Below, piece by piece: positions 41,103 to 52,647 of a stretch of DNA of 64,000 nucleotides. Origin of the DNA: Eublepharis macularius. Lineage: Eukaryota > Chordata > Lepidosauria > Squamata > Eublepharidae. The stretch lies in assembly GCF_028583425.1 (NCBI RefSeq), contig NC_072790.1:210530897-210594896 (forward strand). Direction: 5' to 3'. Position 1 is the stretch's first letter, and each line of letters opens with the position of its first letter. The translations under genes and the position numbers were made by a program. A model generated the notes under the pieces. The model was given only the letters and a program-made list of their open reading frames with translations, was not told the origin of the DNA and made no database searches.

Positions 41103-42532
41103 GCTGAAATTTTAACTGTATTTTTCCATACCTTTTCCCAAGCTTCCATTGGAATTTCCCTATTACAGTTTATTGCCCATTTAACCATCTGAACTTTAAC
41201 AACCTCCTCCTCTGTGAACAATTTCAATAATATCTTATATATTTTAGAAATCATTTTCTTCCCCCCCTGAAGCAAGCAGTTCTCAATTTCAGAATTTTGT
41301 AGCCTAAAACCATTTTCCCTTTTATCCTTCTCATACAAATCTTTTATCTGCATATATAGAAACCATCCATATTGGAATGGCAATTCATCATTGTCTTTAA
41401 GCAAATAATTGTTCTGTTTTATCTCAAGAATTTCTTTATATGTCAACCACTCTTCCCCTGCATGTTCTGTTCTTGGATTTACTACTTCCGCAGGAATAAT
41501 CCACATTGGTATAGTCTCTTCCATATATTTCTTGTATTTGGTCCATACAGCAAACAAGCTCCTTCTTACATAATGATGTAAAAACAAAGAGTCTGCTTTT
41601 ACTTTGTCATACCATAGATATGCATGCCATCCGAATAGTTTATTATATCCTTCCAATGCTAACAGCTTCAAATGCTTCAATGTCAACCATTCCTTTATCC
41701 AGTCCAAACATACCGCTTCATGATATAACTTAAAGTTTGGTAATTGTAAACCTCCTCTATCTTTTGCATCATACAGTACCTTCATTTTAACTCTGGGTTT
41801 CTTTCCAGCCCAAACAAAGTTTAATATCATTCTCTGCCACTTTTCAAATTGTTTACTATCTTTAATAATAGGTATTGTCTGTAGTAGAAACATCATTCTT
41901 GGAAGAACATTCGTCTTGATTACTGCAATACAACCTAACCATGACAAATTCATTTTATTCCATTTAATCATATCTTTATCTATTTGTTGCCATAGCTTGT
42001 CATAATTATTCTTATATAGATCAATATTTTTCGCTGTCACTTCCACTCCTAGATATTTAACTTTGTTCACTACTTCACATTCTACCTTGTCCATCAACTC
42101 CTTTTGTTGTTGCTTAGTCATATTTTTGCACAATATTTTAGACTTCACCTTATTTATAACAAATCCAGCTAAATCTCCAAAGTCTTTCATTTTCTTCATC
42201 AATTTTGGCATGCACTCTACTGGATCCTCCACTATCACCATTATATCATCAGCAAAAGCTCTCACTTTATATTCAAATCCTTTTGTCCTCAGTCCTCTTA
42301 TTGAATTGTCCTCTCTTATTTGCCTAAGTAAAATCTCCAATACCATTACAAACAGAAGTGGGGAAAGCGGACACCCTTGTCTTGTTCCTTTTCTTATTTC
42401 CAGCTTTTTTGTTACATCCGAATTAACAATTATATTTGCAGATTGTTTTTTGTATATTGCCTTTATTGCTTGTATAAATTTCTCTTCCAACTGCATCTTC
42501 TCCATTGTTGCAAACATAAAATCCCAGTTCAA
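41078..42532 (-). pseudogene. L1 ORF2 fragment, RT to connector
   Basis: 484 codons open from within RT: NWDFMFATMEKMQLEEKF, TRQGCPLSPLLFVMVLEIL, RAFADDIMVIVEDPVECM (FADD retained), KYLGVEVTAKNIDLYKNNYD, FVWAGKKPRVKMKVLYDAKD and GWHAYLWYDKVKADSLFLHH. The EN domain and the first RT blocks are absent through 5' truncation, so it cannot act alone. The Met at 42532 is internal. Few lesions in 1.4 kb suggest a moderately young insertion. Confidence 0.9.
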
Positions 42533-42562
42533 ATTGTCAAAAGCGGGGATAAGGAAGATTTT

Positions 42563-44620
42563 AAAAACCCTGGCATCATTTTCAACATGATGACATCATT
42601 TCTGGGTTTTCCCAGGAAGTGACATACTCACACAACCACCATGTCCCATTCTCAGCACTCACACCAGTTGTCATGCTCAGCCTAGCAATCCTATGCAGGG
42701 ATGAGGGGGAGAAGGAATAAATTTATTCCTCCTCTTCTCTTCTGTCAGTGGAGCTCTGCTGGTAGAAGATACAGAAGAAGTGGTTTCAGCCCATTTTGCC
42801 ATCTCACTCTAACTATTCCCCATCTTGTACTGCTCTTTCTCTCCTTAGGTCCTGCTACCTTTCTGGGTATCAGAAAGATCTGCAGGAATGGAGAGCTGGA
42901 AAATTAACATCCCATGGAATGATGGCAGGATACAGGCTACTAACTTTTTCCGTCCATTCTATGGGATGGCCAGTGTTTGTGCAGTCCCACCTTGGCTCCA
43001 AGCTACTGAATTTCTATCCTTTTCCTTGCCTGTACACCAACATGCACTGAAAGATACTGCTCATTGGCCCCATTCCCCTGTGCTAGTCAGCATAAGGGTT
43101 CAAAGGATAACGCCCAACACCACAGGAGTTCTCTTTCCAGGACCCTGATTCTGTCAGTCTTCATGTATTAGGTTTGGGTACCTCCCTCCCATCCTTAGAT
43201 ACAGAATGCTTGCCAACTTTATATATCTAAAACACTGTGGTTCTGCAAACCTTTAGTTAGGGCCTATCTAATCTTATGAAGGCCAGGTCTATTTGAGACA
43301 ACATTCTCCTTTTCCATAAGCAGTGTGAAGCAGAAAACAAAAGGAATCTGTCTGAGCAAACCAAAAAATCCTGCTCAGCTCCACAGAGACTGACTAGCTA
43401 CCTATTCCTTCATGGAGAAAGCGGGGGGTGGGGAGAGGTTTACTGTTGGGAGTCTGGTGTAAAAGGGTGGGAAGGCTGTAAATAGCCTTTCCTTGCTGCT
43501 CCTCTGATTGGTTCACTGAATAAGGCAGCTAGCCAATCCCAAACCCTTCTCTAAATGGGACGGAGCAAAAGCAGCTCCTGCTTTGGAAAGGCAGAAATCA
43601 GGTATTTTACTATTCATATAAGATATTCAAAACTGTTTTAAAAAATCTGTAAAAAATCTGCCTCGTTTCATATGTGATTTTTTGGGATATCAGTTTTTTA
43701 CTATTTGTACCTCTCATCAGCCAGAAAAAATGAACGTGACATCTCCAATCAAATATGGTAAGCAGTCTGATTAGATCAAATTTATAAATCAAATGTTATA
43801 CTTCCAACACTTTCAAAACAAGGAGTTTCATTCTTAATTAACTTTAAGCAGCAGGGATTGAAATAATTTATGTAGTGTTTTAACAAAAATGTAATTGAAT
43901 CTTTAATGTTTATGCCGCAAAATAAATTGGAAAAGATGAATTATCTCAGTCAAAATAATGTAACATTCATTATTATCCATCAAGATCTTCACTCACAAGG
44001 AAACAAAGCACATATAATGAAAAGTATATTTTATGGACTATTTTTAAAACCGGAAGTTGACTCAGCAGTACCAGTTTACAAACAAATAATCACTATCAGC
44101 ATCTCCTCAAATAAAGTTACCCTCCTTCTAAGTCCATTGACTTCAGTGAACATAAAAGGGACTGACTCTGCTTAGGATAGCATAGTAATTCACTTAACAC
44201 TATGGATTAAAAACGATTTTGCATATTTGCAGGATTAACTTGAACTTTCATGTTCTTCAGGGTTTGTTTGGGGATCAAGTAGCTTTTGTCCCCTAATCTT
44301 CAGCTCTTTGCTTTTATGTTGGTAATTTATAATGATTGACAGATATCTCCTCAATGGTTGTAAATTAAAGTTCAAGACTACCAAAAGGGAAGAGACTCAA
44401 GAAATTGGATGAGAATAAAAAGTAGCATTTTTCTTACTGCAGCTACTGCCAGATCATCCTTTTGTTACTGATAAATCAGAGTGTGGCTGATGTTTACTCA
44501 GTGATTGTTCATTGATAGGAGAGTATCTAAATCAGGGAGAAAATGGTAAAAAATGATAGGTGTAAAACACCTATCAACTAAAAATCTTCCTTCCAATTTT
44601 TTTTAATTGAGTTTGTTGCT
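42563..44620. other. No feature seen
   Basis: Frames at 42701-42907, 42796-43050 and 42888-43148 overlap one another and have no domain. No repeat recognised. Confidence 0.35.
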
Positions 44621-44621
44621 T

Positions 44622-44824
44622 AATAATAACAATAATAATTGCTCTTATATACCATTCTTCTAGACAAATTAGTGCTTCACTCATAGCAGTGAACAAAGTC
44701 AGTGTCTTTATTGTCCCCACAACACAGCTGAGGAGCCAGGGTTGAGAGGAGTGGCTTACCCAAGGCCACCCACTGGGCTCAAGGCAGTAGTGAGATTCAA
44801 ACCTACAGAGTGCTGATTCATAAA
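44622..44824 (-). repeat. MIR/L2-like SINE, split by hAT copy B
   Basis: Contains attgtccccacaacacagct, cttacccaaggccacccact and gtagtgagattcaaacctac, the tRNA-like/L2-tail motif common to amniote CORE-type SINEs and L2. The sequence resumes after the hAT element with accaaccacttaaccactat (45768-45790), the usual end of this repeat. Orientation is tentative. Confidence 0.5.
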
Positions 44825-45767
44825 TAAACATGGGCATGAATTGAAATACAACTCAAATTTCATGATGAATCAGGCCGTTCCGTGCTTTGCGAAAACATGA
44901 TTTGTGGGGCTGCGTTTTTCATGAAATCTGCAACTTTTTTGTCTGATTCGTAAGCCCCGTGGTTGATTTGTAATGCCAGACAGGCTGGCACCAATCTATT
45001 GATTGCCTAGGCAACGGAGGCCAGGAAAGTCTGAAGACCTTTTGTTGCCCTGGAAACCCCAATCTTAGCCCTCAAAACCCTGATAGGCAGCTCTCCCTGC
45101 CAACTGGAGATCTCCCAGTTTGCCCTATACAACAAGGGGCAGGGGATTAGGCAACTGAGGAGATGGGCCTTCTGTAGCCATGGGAACACCAATCTCTTCC
45201 CTCCAAACCCTGATGGCCAGGTCTGTTTGCCAACCACCAGAGGGTTCCTGGTTTGCTCTATGTAAGCATTTCTTATTTAAGGCACAGCTCTCTCTGCCTC
45301 ATGGTTCAGTTCCAGTAGATAGAGAATTGTTGCTGAAATTGGGAGAGTGGATTCGGGAGCTTTTGAGAAGAGAGAGTGGAGTGGAGGGTTTTGGGGAAAC
45401 ATTTGGCTTTTTGGGAAAAGAGGGAAAGTGGATTTGGGAGCTGGCTGGGAAGGTCTTTTGGGTGAGGGTGCCTTTTCCCCTCTAAGTTCCAACCCACCCA
45501 CCCCCTATCCTCAGGCCTGTTCCTGGCTCTGGGGCCTAGCTTAACTGAGGCTGCCCTTATTTATCCTTTGCTTGTCTTCTCTGGCATCTCTGGGTGGAGG
45601 GAGCCATTGAAATGCCCCTGGGTCTGACGAATCACAAAACTAATGAATCATTTTGTGAAATGGGTCAATTTCATGAAAATTCATGGTTTGTGATTCATGA
45701 AACATGATGAAACACAAACCTCTCATTTCAAGTTTTTTTCCATTTTGTGCCCATGTCTATTCATAAA
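44817..45767. mobile_element. Non-autonomous hAT element, copy B (935 bp)
   Basis: Element 44825-45759 with the 8-bp duplication ttcataaa (44817-44824, 45760-45767). Termini taaacatgggcatgaa and ttttgtgcccatgtcta are imperfect inverted repeats. The interior holds two related segments, about 45030-45127 and 45172-45265, each with aaaccctgat(a/g)g(g/c)cag and ttgcc followed by ggttcc or gttt-type ends, so an internal tandem duplication. Sub-terminal sequence is rich in ttcatgaaa-type inverted repeats. It lacks a transposase; frames at 45180-45485 and opposite are by-products. Confidence 0.85.
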
Positions 45768-46814
45768 CCAACCACTTAACCACTATAATTCAGCATAATG
45801 TAGGAAGAGTTTCAACTTTTTGAACCTAAACATTCAGGCTCCGAAAGAAAAAAAATGGTATATATATATTCTTGGTGCAGTCTTGCAAACTTATACATGG
45901 GACTGAGATCCACAAAATAGTTTGTTCAATTCATACATTTCCTTCTGACTTTTAACAAAATAGTACTTTAAAAAAGTGACATATTTCAGAGAACAGAATC
46001 CAGAAGAATTTTTTAATGACTGGGGGAAATTAAAACAGTATTTGGAAAAGAAGAGGGACGTAAAGGGAGAATTATGGTTGTTAGATAACTATTTTTTTTA
46101 AAAAAAACAATTTTATTGGTGAGTTTGAATTTTCAAATTTGATACATACGTTCCCTTCATATCTAATTAGTTCTGTTCCCCACCCTTTTCCTCCCCCCTC
46201 CCTATTGACTTCCAACAGCTTTCCAACCCTTACCCCCTTTTATTGCTTAATTCTATTTCACTTATATTTTCCTGCAACACATAGATCATAATATCTCTTA
46301 CTCTAAGCATATTCTAATTCTTTTATGCATATACTCTATCAAATATACTATCAATATAGTATTTGTTATATACTATACCATCCACTATAGCATAGCATGC
46401 ATTGTAATATAACATAACATATATTTATCTGCCACACATAGATCATAATATCTCTTACTCTGAACATGTTCCAGTTCTTTTATGCATATTCTCTATCAAA
46501 TATACTATCAATATAGTATTTGTTATATATTATTCCATACAATATAGCATAGCATACAATATAACATAGCATGCATTATAATATAACATATCATAACATC
46601 CCAATATAGTATGCAATGTGATATACTAACACCATACATTATAATATATTAGTATATAGTATAAATTTTCTAATGTATCAATTTTACTTTTCCTTTGTTA
46701 AACTATATATTCTAAATCAAATTTTCTTAATCATAAAATTAGCTTAGATTGTTATAATTAAATTTCCCCCTTAATGGTAAAGTCACTTCTCTCCTCCATT
46801 TACAACACCGCCCT

Positions 46815-47309
46815 TTAGAAACTCTCAAACTGCCACAGTTCTCCTTTCACATCCCATTTTTTCTCTAAATATTGTTTCAATTTCCCCCAATCAGCAATAT
46901 ATTGTCCTAGGTCAAGATCTTTAAGCTTCCTTGTCATTTTTTCCATTTCTGCCATGTACAGCAATTTGTAAATCCAGTCTTCTATGGTTGGTATTTCTTG
47001 TACTTTCCACTTCTGCGTGTACAAAAGTCTTGCCGCTGTAGTCATGTAAAATAACAATGTTCTGTACTGCATTGGAACAACTTCCATCCCCAAGTTCAGT
47101 AGCAACAATTCTGGGTTCTTATTTATTTGAATTTGTAAAATCTCATTAATTACTTCAGTTATATCTCCCCAATATTGCTTAGCTACTTCACAAGTCCACC
47201 ACATATGGTACAATGATCCTTCATGCTTTTTGCATTTCCAGCATTTGTCTGACATATTCGTATTTCCTAGCGCAATTTTCTTTGGTGTTAAGTACCATCT
47301 GTAGATCAT
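46815..47309 (-). pseudogene. L1 ORF2 C-terminal tail
   Basis: 164 codons: MIYRWYLTPKKIALGN, CWKCKKHEGSLYHMWWTC (zinc-knuckle-like), KQYWGDITEVINEILQIQIN, NPELLLLNLGMEVVP, TAARLLYTQKWKVQEIPTIE and GELWQFESF at the stop. It keeps in one frame the junction that is shifted in the L1 at 25184, and was used here as the reference for that lesion. Separated from the upstream part by a break near 47310-47360. Confidence 0.9.
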
Positions 47310-47363
47310 TTAGTATACATTCTATTTAATATTCGTACAAGTTGAAATCTTCAGTGTATTTTT

Positions 47364-48219
47364 TCACAGGTGTTCCCACACCTCCATTGTTATTTCTTTA
47401 TGAAAGTTTATTGCCCACTTCACCATCTGGATTTTAACTGTTTCATCCTCCGTATGCCATTTCAGAAGTAGTTTAAAAATCTTAGATATTTCTTTCTTGC
47501 CTTCTTGTAGCATCACTTCTTCTAGTTCAGAATTTTCCATTCTTATACCTCCTTTTAAGCAGTCCGTGTTATAAAGATCTCTGATCTGTCTATATTGAAA
47601 CCATCCATAACAAGGAGACAACTCTTCTTCTGTTTTTATTCTTAGCATTGAATGTTGTACTTGTATTATCTCCTTGTAGGTTAGACGTTGCTGCTCATTG
47701 TCGACAGTTCTCGGATCTATTACTTCATACGGAACCACCCATGAAGGAATTCCATCTTCCATGTAAACCTTATATTTTTTCCAGACTGTGAAGAGGCTTC
47801 TCCGAATATAATGGTGCAAAAACATCGAGTCCGCTTTGTATGCATGCCATCCAAATGCATGCACATGTATGCATGCCATCCAAATTTTTTTTATGTCCCT
47901 CCAAGGCCAGCAATTTACGATTTTTTAACGTTATCCAATCTTTTAACCATACCAGGCATATTGCTTCATAATATAGTCTTATATTGGGCAGTTGCAAGCC
48001 ACCTCTTTCCTTCGCATCCTGTAATACTTTCATTTTCATGTGTGGTTTCTTGCCTGCCCACACAAAGTCTGAAATTTTCCTTTGCCATTTATCAAACTGT
48101 TTTGAGTCTCGAATAATTGAAATTGTTTGCAGCAAGAACATCACTCGTGGTAAAACATTCATCTTTACTGCTGCTATTCTTCCCAACCATGATAAATTCA
48201 ATTTATTCCATTTTATCAA
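47364..48219 (-). pseudogene. L1 ORF2 middle part, broken
   Basis: 48219-47770 reads MIKWNKLNLSWLGRIAAVK, MNVLPRVMFLLQTISIIRDS, FVWAGKKPHMKMKVLQDAKE. 47879-47364 continues in another frame with LFTVWKKYKVYMEDGIPSW, YGWFQYRQIRDLYNTDCLKG and MVKWAINFHKEITMEVWEHL. Around 47830-47880 the sequence gcatgccatccaaat occurs twice with a short spacer, a local duplication that shifts the frame in the LFGWHAYLW region. Confidence 0.85.
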
Positions 48220-48298
48220 GTCTCTCTCTATTTGTATCCACAGTTTATCATAGTTGTTTTTGAATAAATCTATATTTTTCGCAGTCAGTTATACCCAG

Positions 48299-50578
48299 TT
48301 ATTTTACTTTTTTAGTTACCTCACAGTCCGTTATCACCGTTAGTTCTTGTTGCTTCTGTTTAGTCATATTCTTGCATAGTATTTTTGACTTCTTTTTATT
48401 CACATAAAATCCAGCTAGATCCCCAAACTGCTTTATTTTCTCTGTTACCTTTGGCATGTTTTCAATTGGATCTTCTACTATTAACATTATGTCATCCGCA
48501 AATGCTCTGACCTTGTAGGAAAATTCCTTTATTTTTATACCTCGGATTGTATCATCCTCTCGTATTTGAACCATCAATATTTCCAAAACCAGAATAAACA
48601 ACAATGGAGATAGAGGGCAACCCTGTCTTGTTCCTTTGCTTATTTTCAATTTTTTAGTTAAGTCCTCATTCACTACAATCGCTGCACTTTGGTCTCTGTA
48701 AATTTCTCTGACCGCTTGTATGAACCTTTCTCCCATTTGCAGCTTTTTCATAGTGGCAAACATAAAGTCCCAGTTCAGATTGTCAAATGCTTTTTCTGCA
48801 TCCACGAAAAAGAAACCAACTTCCGTATCACAATGCTTGTCATAATATTCAATAGCGTTTATTACTGTCCTTAAATTGTCTTTGATTTGTCTGTTAGGTA
48901 GAAATTCTGCCTGTTCCTCTGCAATGAATTCCACCAGCCATCCTTTTATTCTCTCTGCCAAAACTTTTGCAAATATTTTATAGTCATTGTTCAATAACGA
49001 AATTGGCCTATAATTTTTAACATTAGTCAAGTCCAGTCCATCTTTCGGAATCAGTGATATGTTAGCTTCATTCCATGAATCAGGAATTTTTTGGCCTTGC
49101 ATAGTTTCATTCATTACCTCTCTCAGAAAAGGTGCCAATTCGTTAGCCATCACTTTATAGAACTTTGCTGTTAGTCCATCCGGTCCCGGTGCTTTCCCCA
49201 ATTTCGTTGATTGGATGGCCTCTTTTATTTCTTCCTCTGTCACTTCTCTGTTTAATTTTTCTTTCCATTCCTCCGACATCTTTGGTAGTTTCATTTTCTT
49301 CAGGTATTCCTCTATTGAACCCCTATTCACGTCTTTTTTCTGGTACAGTTTTGCATAAAATTTATAGAAGGCTTTACTGATGGCTGTTTGGTCCAATAGT
49401 ATTCTATCTTCCTCTCGGATTTTAATTATAGTTTTCTTCTCTTTTTTCTTTTTCAATTGCCAAGCTAGGTATTTGCCAGGTTTATTTGTACCTTCAAATA
49501 TTTTTTGGTTCATTTTTTTCAAGTTCCACTCCAATTCTTTGTTGTTCATTGCCATCAATTGCTCCTGCAATATTTTTATATCCTGATATATTCGCTTCTT
49601 CCCTGGTCTTTTCTTAAGTTGCATCTCTTTGGCTTTAATTTTTTCCATTATTTCCTTTCTTTTTTCTTCTTTTCTCCTTCTATCTCTTCCGTTTAAGTCC
49701 ATCAGTATTCCTCTAATTACCGCTTTGTAGGTGTCCCATACCTTGTAAGTTGACACATCCTTATTTATGTTGCATTGTATAAAGAACTTGGTCTCCTTTC
49801 GCAGCAATGCCATATTGTCTTCTATCTGCAGCAAGTCTTCATTTATCCTCCATCCTCTTTTTTTGATATTTTTTCCAAATCTCCACATAATTGGGTTATG
49901 ATCTGAGCTTACTTTAGGCATAATCTCCACATCTCTAGTCCACAACGTCAATTCTTTGGAAGCCCAGATCATATCAATTCTTGATAGTGTAAAATGTCTT
50001 GCAGAATAAAAAGTATATTGTCTATTTTTAGGATTTTGTCTCCTCCATACATCCTCCAGACTTTCTTGCTCTTTGATCGCAAAAAGTGACTTTGGCAAAA
50101 GTCCTCTTTTTTTCTGTGCAATTTTAGATTTCTTGTCTTCTTCCAAGCTTGTAACTCTGTTAAAGTCGCCCGGCATAATTATTTGATCATAAGTCAACTC
50201 TTCTAGTTGTCCTTGCAAGTCCTTAAAAAAGTTTTCTTTTGCACTGTTCGGTGCATAAATTCCAATCACCAAAATCTTTTTTGAGTTCCAAATTATTTCC
50301 ACCGCTAGATATCTGGCTTCTACATCGCTTAAAACTAGTTTTGGCTGCAGCTCCTCCTTTATGTACAGTGCAACTCCTCTCTTCTTCTTTTTGGAGGCAG
50401 CTGCAAATTCATTTCCCAGTTTTGCCAATTTTAAATACTTTAAGTCCTGTTTTCTAATATGTGTCTCTTGCAAGCATACTATATTACATTTTTGTTTTAG
50501 AAGCCAATGGAAAATAGCCTTACGTTTACAAGGTGAATTTAGTCCATTTACATTCCAAGATATAATTTTACACTCCAT
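48299..50578 (-). pseudogene. L1 ORF2, EN and RT part of minus-strand L1
   Basis: 759 codons open from MECKIISWNVNGLNS, the genuine ORF2 start by comparison with 26880. EN motifs are LQETHI, MPGDFNRVTS (G-D-F-N kept), RIDMIWAS and SDHNPIM. RT blocks are GKAPGPDGLTAKFYK, YRPISLLNNDYKIFAKVLAE, EEQAEFLPNRQIKDNL, FVDAEKAFDNLNWDF, TRQGCPLSPLLF and AFADDIMLIVEDP (FADD intact). The frame stops inside KVKYLGVE through a TAT-to-TAA change followed by a 2-bp deletion, about 60 codons after FADD. It overlaps no ORF1 codons, unlike the plus-strand L1. Confidence 0.95.
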
Positions 50579-50611
50579 GGTTACATTCTTGTACTTTTTG
50601 GTAAGTCCTTT

Positions 50612-51361
50612 TCATTGTCCTTTAAAAAAAACTTCCATCTCATGGCCAGATCTAATGTTCTTCCTTGTTCCACCAAATTCAAATGCCAGTCCTTCCAGTA
50701 TTTTCCATCTATATCTAATTTTCAAGTCCTTTAACATTTGGACCAGCTCTCTGTATTTTTTCCGCTCCACCAACACCGATCTGGGCAATTCTTTCATGAT
50801 TCTCACCACCTTCCCATCGACTTCTAATGGTTCTTGGAATTGTTTGCTTACAATTGTCTCTCTTATACTTCTGGTCATAAATTGCACAATCATATCTCTT
50901 GGTAACTTCCTCTGTGCTGCAAATTTTGAATTAATTCTGTATGCCACGTCCAGGAGAGCTGCAATTTCCTCTTCCTCTCTTCCCAGGTAGCCTGCCAAAA
51001 TTTCTGAAATCTGTTCTTGGGCTGATTTTTCTGTAATCTCCGGAATTCCACGCATTCTAAGTTGTTTTTCCATTTGTTTACATTCAGCTACGGCCATTCT
51101 TCCCTTCATTCCTCTCATCTCTGTTCTCTGCACATCTGCTAAGGTGTCAACTGTATTCTCTAAAACATTTACTCTCTGCTGTGTAGCTTGCAGTTCGTTC
51201 TGTACTTGATCAGTTTTGTTTGTGAGTTCTGCCATCTCCGATTTGAGTGCCTCTTTAAAATCTTTAAAGTTCTCTTGCATCATTTCTTTAAGCTCTTTAT
51301 TTCCTTCTGAAACTTTTTTGTCCAAGTTTTCCAGCGCAGTTTGCCACTCCTTCTTTGACAT
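50612..51361 (-). pseudogene. L1 ORF1 of minus-strand L1
   Basis: 249 codons: coiled coil (KKEWQTALENLDKKVSEGN, LQATQQRVNVLENTVDTL), RRM-like part (KQLRMRGIPEITEKSAQEQ, DMIVQFMTRSIRETIV) and C-terminal domain (LPRSVLVERKKYRELVQML, RYRWKILEGLAFEFGG). The start MSKKEWQ equals that of the plus-strand copy. The last residues differ (MEVFFKGQ in place of LERFIKDNEK) because of a small change in an A/T run, so the natural C-terminus and the ORF1/ORF2 overlap are lost. Confidence 0.9.
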
Positions 51362-52647
51362 TGTGGGGCTAGATCTACCTCACTCCCACGAGTCCGCTCT
51401 TTTCCTCAACTCCGTGGTGCTAATTTACTCCTTTCTGTTAATTTTAAATGTCCCAATTCGGCTTATTTTTTTAAAAGTTAATGCTTGCACGTTCCAAAAT
51501 GTCGGGCGTCTTTTCTCTATGGTTTTATATTGAAGTAATCGCCCTTACCCTCATCCAAGATGGCCTACTTCCGTTTTCTTTGAAGCCACAGCTTTGCCCT
51601 TCTTCAAAATGGCGGCTTTCTACTTCCGCTTTTAGCAAACCGCTTCGCACCGGTCTCTCTATGATTTTGACGCACTTCCTGTTCCTCCTTTCTTCACGGC
51701 AGTTCTCGCGATGTTAAAACTTTCTCACAGTTTGTTATCTCCTCTTAGCAGCAGGTATGTAAACAATAATCAGTTTTCCGCATTTATTTCTCTTTATAAT
51801 GTCACTTTTTAAAAAATTTAACTTGCCGGAGTTCTCTCCTATATATAACAAGTCCCTTGCAGTTTTTAAGTCATCTTTATCTCTTTACTCCTTTTTATAA
51901 TCTGTCCCGTACTGAGAGATAGCAATCTTTACCTTCTTAGACATTTCTCTTGGGTTGTAATCGCTGCTTCAATTATCCGATCAATTCCAGTTCCCTTCCT
52001 GGTTTACTGAAGCTTGCGCATGTAGGTCTTATGCCAGAAACTGACTCCAGAGCCATTGCAGAGATTTTGGCAAACCTTTCTTCGGGTGGAACCTCAAGGG
52101 TGGAAGGGGGCTCGTTGTGTAGAACCCCCCTCACACCCGAGATCAACGCACCCTCAGGTTCTCGAGCGTACTTGCCTGTTCCCCACCTGGGAACAGGGGG
52201 CTGCGGGCAGTTTGCACCCCTCCAGCCTCCACAAACAATGGCACGGACAGCCCAGCTCTTTGAGCTGCGTTAGACCTCCATGAATCCCAAGCCAGAAGTC
52301 CGGTTGTTAGATAACTATTAAGCTCACAGAAAGGAAGAGATACTGATCTTTACAAGAGAAGAGAGGAGATAAGTTAGAAATATAATGTAATGGATAGTTT
52401 GATGTTAGGTTTTGCTTAATTTAAGATATATTATCTATCTTAGTAGTGTATTAAGACAGTTAAGAATAGAAAAGGAGATATAAGTAGTAGATTTAGACAG
52501 CGGGTTGGAAAACTGTTGGAAGTCTTAGATTAAGGGGGGAGGGGAAAGGGTAGGAGAATATGGAAATGAGGGTTTCAATTGAAAATCTGTAATATTAATT
52601 TTTACTCACCCAGTAAAAATTTCTTTAAAAAAAAAGTGACATATTTC

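Larger units (their letters stand above)
39961..42562 (-). mobile_element. L1 LINE, 5'-truncated in the RT region
   Basis: Insert 39979-42544 flanked by ggggataaggaagatttt (39961-39978 and 42545-42562). It runs on the minus strand from the FDNLNWDF RT block to the poly(A), same broad lineage as 25184-31289. The 3' UTR includes a (TA)n expansion at 40295-40342. The fixed 5' edge inside RT shows ordinary incomplete reverse transcription. Confidence 0.95.
46076..52319 (-). mobile_element. L1 LINE, full length, broken
   Basis: Insert 46094-52301 flanked by ggttgttagataactatt (46076-46093, 52302-52319). On the minus strand: 5' end at 52301, ORF1 at 51361-50612, ORF2 from 50578, 3' UTR below 46815 and T-rich (poly(A)) end at 46094. 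The length and 5' terminus agree with the plus-strand L1 at 25184, so both are full-length members of one lineage. This copy has more lesions: a stop and 2-bp deletion near 48280-48300, a duplicated segment near 47830-47880, and a break near 47310-47360. Confidence 0.95.
45970..52647 (+). mobile_element. L1 3' fragment, split by a full-length L1
   Basis: The outer element (45988-46093 and 52320-52629) is flanked by aaaaaagtgacatatttc (45970-45987, 52630-52647). It is a 5'-truncated L1 that starts at the last codons of ORF2 (DWGKLKQYLEKK, then GELWLLDNY and stop) and continues through a 3' UTR with gggttggaaaactgttggaa to its A run. The inner L1 entered exactly at the ORF2 stop region. Without the inner element it is about 415 bp. 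Confidence 0.9.

Noticed and set aside
44740-44810. Possible tRNA gene
   Set aside because: Only the B-box-like region is visible, within a MIR/L2-type repeat; no acceptor or anticodon stem could be formed.
48689-50990. Plus-strand frames across the minus-strand L1
   Set aside because: Antisense shadows of ORF1 and ORF2 of the L1 at 46094-52301.
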